From NCBI GenBank assembly GCA_048213135.1, contig PS015489.1:62001-126000 (forward strand): a stretch of DNA of 64,000 bases, written 5' to 3'. This DNA comes from Reclinomonas americana ATCC 50394. Lineage: Eukaryota > Jakobida > Jakobea > Jakobida. The notes below the pieces were generated by a model. It searched no databases, was not told the DNA's origin, and saw only the letters and a program-made list of their open reading frames with translations. Positions 12,537 through 21,099 of the stretch are shown here, in pieces (the stretch's first letter is position 1; each line of letters starts with the position of its first letter). The translations under genes and the position numbers were made by a program.

Positions 12537-14254
12537 GGTGCTTTCATCATGTTCCATTGCGTTTCTCATAGTCAACGTACTGGTCTGTCTCTCTCTGTGC
12601 GTGTGTATCTTTGCGTTGTCACGAGCTGACCTCCACACACACACAGTACTTTTGTTGCGGTGCAGTGGCGCTTGTGTTGATGCTCTTGTCGTGTTACTGG
12701 CAGTGGCTTGCACGCAAGTTGCGCATGTCTGTGTCTCTGTCAGTGTGTGCATGTGTGCGTATCACTCAATCTCTTTGTAGACGTGGAGGCCCGCCATCAT
12801 CGAATAAGAACTGGCCAGTGTTGCAAGGCTTGCGACTGGTCATCTTTATCCACTGTGTTTGTTGCGTTCTCTGTCTCTTGCTCTCTCTCTCTGAGTGTGG
12901 CAAGCGAGAAAGAGAGAGCTGAGCATTCGTGCAGTTGAGGGATCGTATGGCATTGTGGGATTTCCATGCACGCAAAAGCAATCCGATGTGCTCTCTGTGG
13001 TCGTCTACATCACCGCCGACTTGATCATTGGATTCATCATGTTGCTGCTGTTGTGTACCATTGTTGTTGTTGCAATGTCGTTTGCCCTGCCTGTCGCTTG
13101 TGTGGGCCCACATTCGTCGTCGTGTTAGAACGCGGTTACTTGCCGCCACCAATGCCATTCCGGCGTCGATGACCAAGGGCATTCTGATCATCTCGTGGCT
13201 GCTGGTCGCCTCGTCGGCGACCATCACCGTCCTCAACGTGTTTGTCACCCAGGTGCAGCCAATACGCATCGCCAACTGGGTGGTGCGTGAGATGAATCGA
13301 TTGCGCGCTGTTGTGCGTTTCTCCGACTCATTCGCGTGGATGCAGACGGTGCTGTCGTTGTATGCGCTGGTGCCGGTGACCACCATTGTGCTGCTGTTGA
13401 AGATGTACTGCACCAAGTCGATGAAGCCGGAGTACGGTCGCATTGTGCGCAAGGCAGTGTGGAAGGTGATGAGAGTCATCGAATCGCCGATGTCGTCGTG
13501 CAGTCTACTCACACACACGTGCCTTCGCATGCGCGCACAGTTGGTGGTGGTGGCCTGGTTGTACTCGTGTACGGGCCTGACACTCGGATTCGTGTATCTG
13601 GCACGCTTCGCGCAGAGTCGCGTCAGCGACGATCTCTCCGGACTCCTGCTTGTCTCCTTGTTATTTTACGCGGGACAGGTGCGCGCGATGCATGCACACC
13701 GTCGGACCATCGTGCACAGTCGCTCTCTCATTGATCGTGTACACGCACAGGTGCTGGTCTTCAATGTCATCTTGCTCGTCATCAGCGATCGGTCACCGCG
13801 AGAATCATCTCGCGACGCCAAGAAGGGCCGTGTGGTCATCGAGGCCGGTCTGGCCAAGAAGGCTCACCGCACACACATTGCGTGGACCTCCGACGATTAT
13901 GTGCTGGCCGAGGCCGAGGACGCGCTGCTGGAGAGTGGCGGTGCAGTGGTTCGTCTCCACCGACGCCGCTCCTTTCTGCCTCACCGAGACTCACTCGTTC
14001 CGCAGGCGCTGCTACCACGAGACACCTCGTCCGAGGTGACCGAGCCATTGTCATCGAGTGCACCCTACGCGGCCTCGGCACCGTTCGCATCAGGGCCGCG
14101 CGCCACGCTTCGTGTCGAGCGCGATCGTATCCGCAATCTCACACCATCCCACCAATCACCGGAATCGGCCAGGAGCGAACGTGAGTCGCCGGCGCCGGAG
14201 AGCGGTCAGTCGCTGTTTAGTTATCAGTCCATAGTTGCCAGTGATTATGAGTAA
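12535..14254 (+). CDS. Putative seven-transmembrane receptor-like protein, family unknown
   Basis: I do not recognise the family. Joining exons by frame gives seven hydrophobic helices: FLIVNYFCCGAVALVLML (about 12565-12690), LRLVIFIH (about 12830-12860), VVVYITADLIIGFIMLLLL (about 13000-13055), GILIISWLLVASSATITVL (about 13180), LSLYALVPVTTIVLLLKMY (about 13355), LVVVAWLYSCTGLTLGFVYL (about 13540), and LLLVSLLFYAGQ joined over an intron to VLVFNVILLVI (about 13650-13785). A hydrophilic tail of about 150 residues, rich in Ser, Pro and Arg, follows and ends SLFSYQSIVASDYE. The topology suits a heptahelical receptor, with almost no N-terminal ectodomain and a long cytosolic tail. At least five introns; one probable donor is GTGTAC at 13055. 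The start is the first ATG after an in-frame stop. Confidence 0.6.
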
Positions 14255-14404
14255 GGAGTCGGGGTAAGGCGGGGGAAAACTGTAGCGTGTTTAGTGTAGT
14301 GTAAGATCCGATCAATGCGGATATTCTTGCTTCATTAGTTTGTTGTTTGCAAGTTGAGTGGTTGGACGAGATGACTGAATGCGTTAGGGTCCTGCTGCTG
14401 TGTG

Positions 14405-15367
14405 CTATGACGCACTGCCGTGCGCGTGCAGCAAGTGCTCGTACAGCTGCATGGGCCGACGCACGGCCGGACTCTTGCAGCGCATGATTAGGACGAGGGG
14501 AATCACGGAGAACACAATCGCCGCCAGCAACAGCTCCGACCACATGTACGTGCCGCTGTAGCGAACCAACTGCAACACCGGCAGCTGCAGGTACTGCACG
14601 CACGCGGTCAGCAGGTAGGCGCAGCCGACGAGTCTGCCGAAGCTCTTGGGTGCGAATCTGAGGCGACGATGTTCAGTGCCGTGCGCGTGTGGGCGATGCA
14701 AGCGACAAGTCGAGGGGGGCACGCAACAGTTCCGCAAATGCGACAAACATGACGGCGTAGAACTGGCCACGGGCCACCGACACGGTAATGGAGGCCGCCA
14801 CCATGCCCCACATGTGCGGCACGGACATGAAGATACCGTGCAGACCAAGCAAGGCCATCACCTACATCACGTGTGAGTCGAAAAATGAAAAGATGCGCAA
14901 CAACCAACTGTTGCCGCCACACCTCGACTAGCGCCGCAGCAATGCCATAGTATGCCACCAACAGCTCGCTGATAAAGTTCCACACGGCTGTGACGGCAAA
15001 GAGGACGCTAAAGACCTGCAGAAAGACGTGAGGTGCGGGCGAAAATCGCATCTTGGTGGAGTGGGTGGCGCAGGTACCGAGAGCATGAGGCGCTGCTGGC
15101 CGATGTCGTCGGTCAGCACCTCAATGTGGTCGTTGATGGTGGCGAGAGTAAAGTTCTGCACCAGCGTGCCCGACACCGAGTACAGCACAACCACGAGGAA
15201 CTCCCACGAGCACAGCTGCGATACCAACAGAGACATGCCGCTGCCGCCGTCCTTGTCAGCGGCTGCCGGAGCCGTCAGCGCATCGGAGGGTTGTGCGACT
15301 GGCGAACTCGCCAACTCGATCGCCTGTCCTCCTCCTCCTCCCTGCTGATGCTGTGGTGACTGCTGCG

Positions 15368-15401
<34 letters not shown>

Positions 15402-16904
15402 ACGGCGACTTTCACGACGGAGCGACCAGGACGTGGCCGAGTGCATCGCCACATTCGGCATCTCTCGCTTCACGTCGGAGAGCGAGCGAATGCGCGTCAG
15501 CTGTCCAGGTGCCGACATTGGCGACCCCGGTCCACTGCTCCGCGACGACTCCTCGTCCTCGGGCGACACCATCGGGTTGCTGCTGCCGCCCTGCGCGGAA
15601 TTGGAGCTGGCCGGCAGCATGGGCACCGAATCGCTGTCGTCCTCCTCGTCGTCGGAGGTGGGAGTCGGCGCCACTACCGTCACGCCTTGTGGTGGACGGC
15701 GCAGATGATCGCCACTTGCGCCGTCGCTGCCCTCGGTGCTGGCCCACTCCTCCGACACGCGCGGAATGGAGGCCAACAGGCCGCCGAACTCCGGTACGCT
15801 CTTGCCGCGGCAGATTTCGCGCGTGGCCAGCGTCTTGTCGACGGCCTGTGGTGGTGCATCGGCGTGAGAGCCGGTGATCGAGTGCCGTCGAACACTCTGC
15901 ATCTCAATGTCCACCGGCTGCAACTCCACTGCGGTGTCGGCACGGCGTGCGGCCGCATCCGACGACGCCATCCGCTCTCCATCCGTCTCGTCCTCCATGC
16001 GCTCGTACTGACCGGAGCGAACGCGCGCAATGCTCTCGCCGTTCAGCCACCACAGCACATTGAGGAGGATGTGAATGGTGAAGATGCCGCCGGCCCACAC
16101 GTACAGCATCGTGGAGAGGCTGGCGAGCGGCAGCCACGACCAAAACACCAACGCCGTGCCGTATGCAAAGTCGTTGAGCGCCGACGTGATGGAGATGATG
16201 AGGGTGCGACGAGTCGGAAACAAGCCCGCCGCCTGCACGCTGGCGAAGAAGTTGCCGGTGGTGGCCACGGCCACACACGCGAGTGCTAATGGGAGCCATA
16301 GCTGCAGAATGGGGGGACGGAGTGAGCAGTTGTGCACGCAGGGGGAGGAGGCGGGTGAGATGCGCAGCAACCTTGTTGGCCAGCAGCACGAATCCAGTCG
16401 CCTGAAACATGCCGCAGATGAATTCGGTCACCCGCGGACCCCATCGATCCAGCACCGCACCCGTGACAATCGACGACACCATCTGCCACACACACACACA
16501 CACGCAGTCAGAGAGCGACAGAAACCACGCGTGGTGCGCCACGTCGCATCGCACAAACCATCGTCGACACGCCCGTTGCAAAGATGAACGACGATTCCCG
16601 CACATCCAAGTCAAAGCTGCAAGGAGAGCGAGCGAGAACGCATCAGCAGACAGAAGGCAGAAGGCAGGAGGAGGAGGAGGAGGAACAGTCGACTCAACTC
16701 CTCCGTGCGTCGCCACACATCGACCAGGATCGGCCACGCATAAAACACACCACCCGCAAACAACTGCTCCACAAAGATCATCGCCACCAGCAGCTGCGCT
16801 CTCCGTCTCTGCCGCGAGTCCATCCCATCGCCACCTCCGCCTTCACTCATGGTCGTGGAGGCTGGCGATGAGGCCGATGACCACGAGGAATCTTCCGCGT
16901 CCAT
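14405..16904 (-). CDS. Major facilitator superfamily transporter, SLC43/FMP42-like
   Basis: Plasma- or organelle-membrane solute carrier. The start is ATG 16904 (MDAEDSSWSSASSPAST), then RRRAQLLVAMIFVEQLFAGG opens TM1. TM2-3 include the MFS motif-A-like TGAVLDRWGPRVTEFICGMF (about 16440). FPTRRTLIISITSALNDFAY (about 16190) resembles the SLC43 'gRTLI...gafD' segment. A very long hydrophilic loop follows (about 15270-16030) with a poly-Gln stretch encoded by CAG/CTG near 15370-15400 and many Ser/Pro/Glu. The second six-helix half runs from LCSWEFLVVVLYSVSGTLVQ to ELLLAAIVFSVIPLVLIM. SLC43 members carry large neutral amino acids; the substrate here is inference. TM count and length fit 12 helices. 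Confidence 0.7.
15370..15402 (-). repeat. CAG/CTG trinucleotide repeat coding poly-Gln
   Basis: A run of about ten CTG units on the plus strand reads as CAG and encodes poly-Gln in the central loop of the MFS transporter. Low-complexity Gln/Pro sequence continues on the C-terminal side. Likely length-polymorphic. Confidence 0.8.
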
Positions 16905-17377
16905 CTCCGTCACTGCTGCACACACGAGCGCGCGCGCGCGGAAAAGGACAACTCCCCGTGTTCGTGTCTTCTGCACGACTCGAACGACCGCCACAAAGCG
17001 GACACTCGCACTCACTCACTCTCTCACACACACGCGTGTGCTAAAGTTGGTCACGAGTGGTGTGTGCGCCGTACAATGGTGACGGATTGATGTGTTTTTC
17101 GGGCTGTCCCGTCGCAAACGTCGCCTCGTTCGCCACGCATGCACGAGCCTCTCTTGGTGGTCTGCAAGGTGCGTATGGCCCGTCCTCCTTCCTAGATGCA
17201 AGATGCCTCTCACGAGCTGAGAAGAAGAGGGTCAAGTGCACTTCGCGCGCGCGCGCGCGACGATCCAGTTTGCAATTGCTCATGATCAGCAGCTGCAGGA
17301 AGGCGCGTCGCAGGGTTCTGGTCGCCGGGCACTTTGCACTATACCATGCCTGCTGCAACAGCAGACGCTGTGCATGC

Positions 17378-17432
17378 TGTGGGACACCTTCTGCTGCTGT
17401 CGTCGAGCAGCGCAGCGATATCGATGGATGCA
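17378..17432 (+). repeat. Copy A of a duplicated TGTGGGACACCT / GCAGCGATNTCGATGGATNCAT element
   Basis: TGTGGGACACCT at 17378-17389 is followed 22 bp later by GCAGCGATATCGATGGATGC (17412-17431). Copy B, at 19877-19923, has the same two blocks 13 bp apart. The first block alone recurs at 17732-17742. Nature unknown: shared 5' region, gene fossil or cis-element. Confidence 0.5.
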
Positions 17433-17674
17433 TGCGCAGTCGTCAGGCCAACCGGTACCGTGCCGTGTCAGACGGACTCGTTGAGTACGGAGGAGATTCC
17501 AGTGCTCTCTTTGTGGACGCCGGGCAGGACACCACGTCGGCGGCTTTGAGCTTTGCGTTGTACGACGCCTAGCGCACCCCGACATCATGATCACCACGGA
17601 CTGTGTGCAAGATATCGATGCATGTGATTCAGCTGTGTGTCCGATCTGATGACCGCTGACTGGACAACAAGCAA

Positions 17675-17682
17675 TATATAAA
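17675..17682 (+). promoter_or_regulatory. TATA-like box upstream of the Cys-repeat gene
   Basis: TATATAAA lies in the gene-free stretch about 350 bp upstream of ATG 18028. The distance implies a long 5' UTR or an unseen first exon, so the link to the gene is tentative. Confidence 0.25.
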
Positions 17683-18027
17683 CAAAGCAGGTGCGGTTGC
17701 ACTTTTCCCTCACATTGGCTGCCGTCTCGTCTGTGGGACACCAAGGCCACCTGCTAGCTGCTGCCCATGGATTGCAACAAAATTGGCTTCGCGGCATTTA
17801 TGCTTCGAAGTGTTGCGTTTCGTACTCACGAGGCTTCAAAGTCAACCTTGACCTCCGTGTCCAGTTCGCCGGATTTCTACCCGGCGACTGACACTAAGTT
17901 TAGGCGCCGGCTGACGATAGCTAAAAACCCACCAGATGAGCTCGAGACCTGATTCGAGCGCAAGTACTTGCGGATCCGCAGCGGAGCCAAGACAATTTGC
18001 AGGTGGCAATTGCCAACGACAGCCCAC

Positions 18028-18573
18028 ATGTTGCGTCGACTGATCACGAGATCAGACAGCAATGGCGTTGGCGGTTGGGAGTGCCCCGGCTGCGGAAATC
18101 GTGACTACAACTGGTGCTGCGGATGCAGGCGCCTCGAAAATGGCACATGGCAGCGGTGGGAGTGCCCCGGCTGCGGAAATCGTGACTACAACTGGTGCTG
18201 CGGATGCAGGCGCCTCGAAAATGGCACATGGCAGCGGTGGGAGTGCCCCGGCTGCGGAAATCGTGACTCCAGCTGGTGCTGCGGATGCAGGCGCCTCGAA
18301 AATGGCACATGGCAGCGGTGGGAGTGCCCCGGCTGCGGAAATCGTGACTCCAGCTGGTGCTGCGGATGCAGGCGCCTCGAAAATGGCACATGGCAGCGGT
18401 GGGAGTGCCCCGGCTGCGGTAATCAAGACGAGCACTGGTGTTGCGGGTGTCGGAGGCGAGACGACGGCACATGGGAACGATGGGAGTGTCCATGCTGCGG
18501 TAATCAAGACGAGCACTGGTGTTGCGGATGCCGACAGCTGGAGAACGGAACGTGGGTCCGAGAGGAGGAATGA
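18028..18573 (+). CDS. Protein of six tandem 27-residue W-C-C-C-C zinc-ribbon-like repeats
   Basis: 181 residues, single exon. A short basic head (MLRRLITRSDSNGVGG) is followed by six direct 81-bp units beginning at 18076, 18157, 18238, 18319, 18400 and 18481. The unit is WECPGCGNRDYNWCCGC plus RRLENGTWQR, giving W-x-C-x2-C-x7-C-x2-C, likely one zinc per repeat. It recalls RanBP2 fingers (W-x-C-x2-C...C-x2-C), but the inner spacing is shorter, so the family is uncertain. Units 1-4 are nearly identical in DNA; units 5-6 differ mostly at synonymous sites in this frame (GGA/GGT, TGC/TGT, AGG/CGG), and all Cys and Trp are kept. This argues that this frame is the coding one. 81 is divisible by 3, so other frames are also open. 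Function unknown; nucleic acid or protein binding is inference. Confidence 0.65.
   Translation: MLRRLITRSDSNGVGGWECPGCGNRDYNWCCGCRRLENGTWQRWECPGCGNRDYNWCCGCRRLENGTWQRWECPGCGNRDSSWCCGCRRLENGTWQRWECPGCGNRDSSWCCGCRRLENGTWQRWECPGCGNQDEHWCCGCRRRDDGTWERWECPCCGNQDEHWCCGCRQLENGTWVREEE
18076..18561 (+). repeat. Six-copy 81-bp tandem repeat (coding)
   Basis: Exact 81-bp periodicity. Copies 1-2 appear identical, copies 3-4 differ from them at a two-codon patch (Tyr-Asn to Ser-Ser), and copies 5-6 are more diverged. The pattern indicates recent unit duplication at the 5' side. Confidence 0.95.
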
Positions 18574-18731
18574 GACGGATCAACCAAGTATTGGTATCAG
18601 AAGTCCACGCATAACGAGTCTCTCTCTGACAATTCGCAGCAGCGACCACAACTGACCCCAGCATGGCGCAGTGAATGACACTATTACCGTGCACCGCTTT
18701 CCACTTGTACCTCTCGGCCCTCGTGCAGTGA

Positions 18732-19560
18732 TCAAGAGATAGTATCTGTCACATGTGTCATGTCGGCGGTGGTCTCGTCAATGACCCCGATCGCGAGGAC
18801 GGCAGCGCCTGCACCTGCCACAAACACAATCCCCGAGAGCAGCCCCATGGCACCAAAAGAGGTCACTGACGACGTGTGAATCTGCATAACGAGACCACAT
18901 GAATGCACTCGGTGACGCAAGACAGCACATGCATGCTCACGCGCCACCAGTGCCGGATCGATGAGCATGAGTGCTCCCTGGCAGCGGCGCATCGTGTAAG
19001 CGAGCAAGACGACTGTACCCACACACGCACCGACGCACCTGCATGGCGTAGAAGCCTCCGATAACCAGTGCCAGACGCACAGGCGAATACACACCCTCGG
19101 CAGTGAAACCCCACTCGCGGCGCATATGCGCATAGCTTTCGGCATCGCTGAGCACAACAGCAGCAGCAGCAGCAGCGCCTCACCTCTTCTCCTCCGCCTG
19201 CACCACCACCCTACCGTGCCGCACCGTGACCACCGAGCGCGTTACAATGTACAACGCCAGGCGCAGTCCCCACACGCTGAGGTACACGAGAAACGCAAAC
19301 TGCGACGACGACAACACCGACGACAGCGTCGGCGTGTTATCTGTACGCCACGCAGCGGAGGTATGAGACTCAGCAAGCCATGCACCATCACTCTGCCAAC
19401 GCACTTGACGATCCGCTGGTAGTCTCACTGGCCGACACAGCGCTGCCTCGCGAGAACAGAACGCCCACGCGACATCCAACAGTCCATGATTGCGCAATGC
19501 AGTGGCCATCAAAACCGCACCACCAAGCAGCGCCATCTGATACCACGCCGCAGCCGACAT
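18732..19560 (-). CDS. DUF1295 / steroid-reductase-like membrane protein, C-terminally truncated
   Basis: Family members are multi-pass membrane enzymes of the steroid 5-alpha-reductase/isoprenylcysteine methyltransferase superfamily. The start is ATG 19560 (MSAAAWYQMALLGGAVLMAT). Diagnostic parts follow: NHGLLDVAW (like N.giVDi.W), VYLSVWGLRLALYIVTR (WglRLalyl..R), DAESYAHMRREWG (gED.RY..mR..w) and GIVFVAGAGAAVLAIGVIDE followed by TTADMTHV (the G..fE..aD.Q helix). The frame then ends in DTIS and a stop at about 18732. The usual C-terminal block with the GLW.ysRHPNYfGE motif is missing, and I find none in the 160 bp before the Cys-repeat gene. The second intron is only about 36 bp and contains CTG repeats. 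Probably a truncated or decaying gene. Confidence 0.6.
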
Positions 19561-19876
19561 GACCGCAGGAGCACGCGAGTGCGCCTGCAAAAGTGAGGAC
19601 GCTGCATATGAAATCAGTCGCTGAGTGACGGAGAAGAGAGAGTGCGTGCGCGTGCGTAACAAAAGAGCACTCCAGCCAAGGTGCACACGCACAGCAGGCA
19701 GGCGACAATGGTGAGGAGAGAGAGCTGAGTGCGCGCGCGTCAGCCATGCACTCTGTCGCTTGTTGTTGTTGTTGTTGTTGTTGTTGACAGAGTTGTCTGC
19801 GCCCTGTGCTTGGTGATCATGGCAACGGGTGGGATGCTCTCGGTGTGACTTTGAGTGATGCTGCCTGCAGAGTGCT

Positions 19877-19923
19877 TGTGGGACACCTCCTGTCGCTGCG
19901 AGCAGCGATTTCGATGGATTCAT
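19877..19923 (+). repeat. Copy B of the TGTGGGACACCT / GCAGCGAT element
   Basis: TGTGGGACACCT at 19877-19888 and GCAGCGATTTCGATGGATTC at 19902-19921, matching copy A at 17378-17432. It lies just upstream of, and reaches into, a small open frame beginning ATG 19915. Confidence 0.5.
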
Positions 19924-20138
19924 CGACACCGACGCGTGCGACGCCGCCACTCAAGATGGGCATTGAGGGCGGCCAACTGCGCCGAGTGGTGGACAGATGC
20001 TGCGTGGAGATCCTGCGGGCGGACTACGCGATGTTCGCTTTCCGCTGTGCTGGTGGAAATCATGATCAGGCTCAAAACCAGAACCAAGCAAACAATCTCC
20101 CACCCGCAGCAGCTGCACCGCAGCCTCAGGGCAACTAG
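19915..20138 (+). CDS. Possible small ORF (74 residues), unproven
   Basis: From ATG 19915 the frame reads MDSSTPTRATPPLKMGIEGG, continues through RRVVDRCCVEILRADYAMFAF and ends in an Asn/Gln and Pro/Ala-rich tail before TAG. It starts within the duplicated element. No family recognised. The middle could form a helix. It may be a gene remnant or an exon of an unseen transcript; low confidence. Confidence 0.2.
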
Positions 20139-20467
20139 AACCATCGCGTCGCTACTGCGGTCAGCAGCAGGTGGCCTCTCGCACATGCTTCCGAGCCACA
20201 GCGCAGCCAGTCGACGTCGACATTCGGATCCATTTTGACGTGAACGTCGCTGTGGCCATGCACGCCAGCGAGTCGAGTGTGCTTCTACTTGGCATCCCCT
20301 TGACCGGTTGCCTCCACTTGGCAGCACGAGCAACATATCAGGGAGGTGCACTTTGACGTCGCGAGCATTCCTGACAAAGGTTTGCATCGACCACTTTCAT
20401 CGTGTAAGCGCGCGGGTATGCATGCGGGTGTCTTGTGCCTTTCTTCTTCTCTCATGCCTCTCCACTC

Positions 20468-20507
<40 letters not shown>

Positions 20508-20522
20508 TCAGAGTGTATTGCA
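20139..20522. promoter_or_regulatory. Upstream region of the low-complexity nuclear protein gene with clustered ACGT elements
   Basis: Contains the 10-bp palindrome TCGACGTCGA at 20211-20220, TTTTGACGTGAACGTC near 20233, and CTTTGACGTCGCG near 20351. It then has a CT-repeat of about 35 bp (about 20470-20502) just before the ATG at 20523. ACGT cores are typical bZIP targets; function is inferred from position. Confidence 0.3.
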
Positions 20523-20861
20523 ATGTCGTCGCACGCAGAGGCCATGGATGAGGACGATGGAGAGGTTCATCCTGTGATGGCTGTTGCGTGGAGGAGTGAG
20601 GCGCACAAACACACACAGGCACATGCGTGAGGCAGTGTGACTCACTGTTTGTGTGTGCGTGTGTGTGTGCGTGCAGATTGATGAGGACGATGGTGACATG
20701 CGACAGCTGCTGACATCCAACGGAGATGATGACGATGATGCCGAGGAGGGTGCAAGGTGCGCAGAGTGGGTGGAGGAGAGTGGATAGAGAGATGCATGAA
20801 TGGGACACAGTGAGAGAAGGCATGCAGGAGGGGTGATGCATGAAAGAGAATGCACTGAGAC

Positions 20862-20911
<50 letters not shown>

Positions 20912-21031
20912 CGTGTGACGAGTAGCGACGTGCGCGAGTAGGAGGAAGGACGAGTAGACGAAGAAGAACGTAACGAACGAACGAAGAGTACGACGACGTA
21001 ACGAACGAANNNNNNNNNNNNNNNNNNNNGA

Positions 21032-21099
<68 letters not shown>

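Larger units (their letters stand above)
16905..18027. other. Gene-poor stretch upstream of the Cys-repeat gene
   Basis: About 1.1 kb with no recognisable gene. Open frames here, for example 17057-17572 (+), show no conserved pattern and I do not call them. It holds two partial copies of a repeated element (17378-17432 and 17732-17742) and a TATA-like TATATAAA near 17675-17682, about 350 bp upstream of the Cys-repeat ORF. Confidence 0.5.

Noticed and set aside
12766-13530. 254-residue minus-strand open frame
   Set aside because: Antisense to the seven-helix gene; lacks any family pattern, while the plus strand gives consistent transmembrane helices and splice sites.
15441-16289. 282-residue plus-strand open frame
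   Set aside because: Antisense to the MFS transporter, which has clear membrane motifs on the minus strand.
16960-17000. Possible tRNA B-box (GTTCGAGTC on the minus strand)
   Set aside because: The match to GGTTCGANNCC is incomplete, and I could not fold a cloverleaf or find an A-box at the right distance. No tRNA or rRNA gene is supported in the window.
17057-17572. 171-residue plus-strand open frame upstream of the repeat gene
   Set aside because: No motif, no splice context and no conserved pattern; overlapped by equally long frames on both strands.
18076-18561. CRISPR-like direct repeats
   Set aside because: Units are contiguous without spacers and encode protein, in intron-bearing eukaryotic DNA.
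18044-18694. Other long open frames in the 81-bp repeat, on both strands
   Set aside because: The 81-bp unit is a multiple of three, so several frames stay open automatically. Substitutions between units are synonymous mainly in the W/Cys frame.
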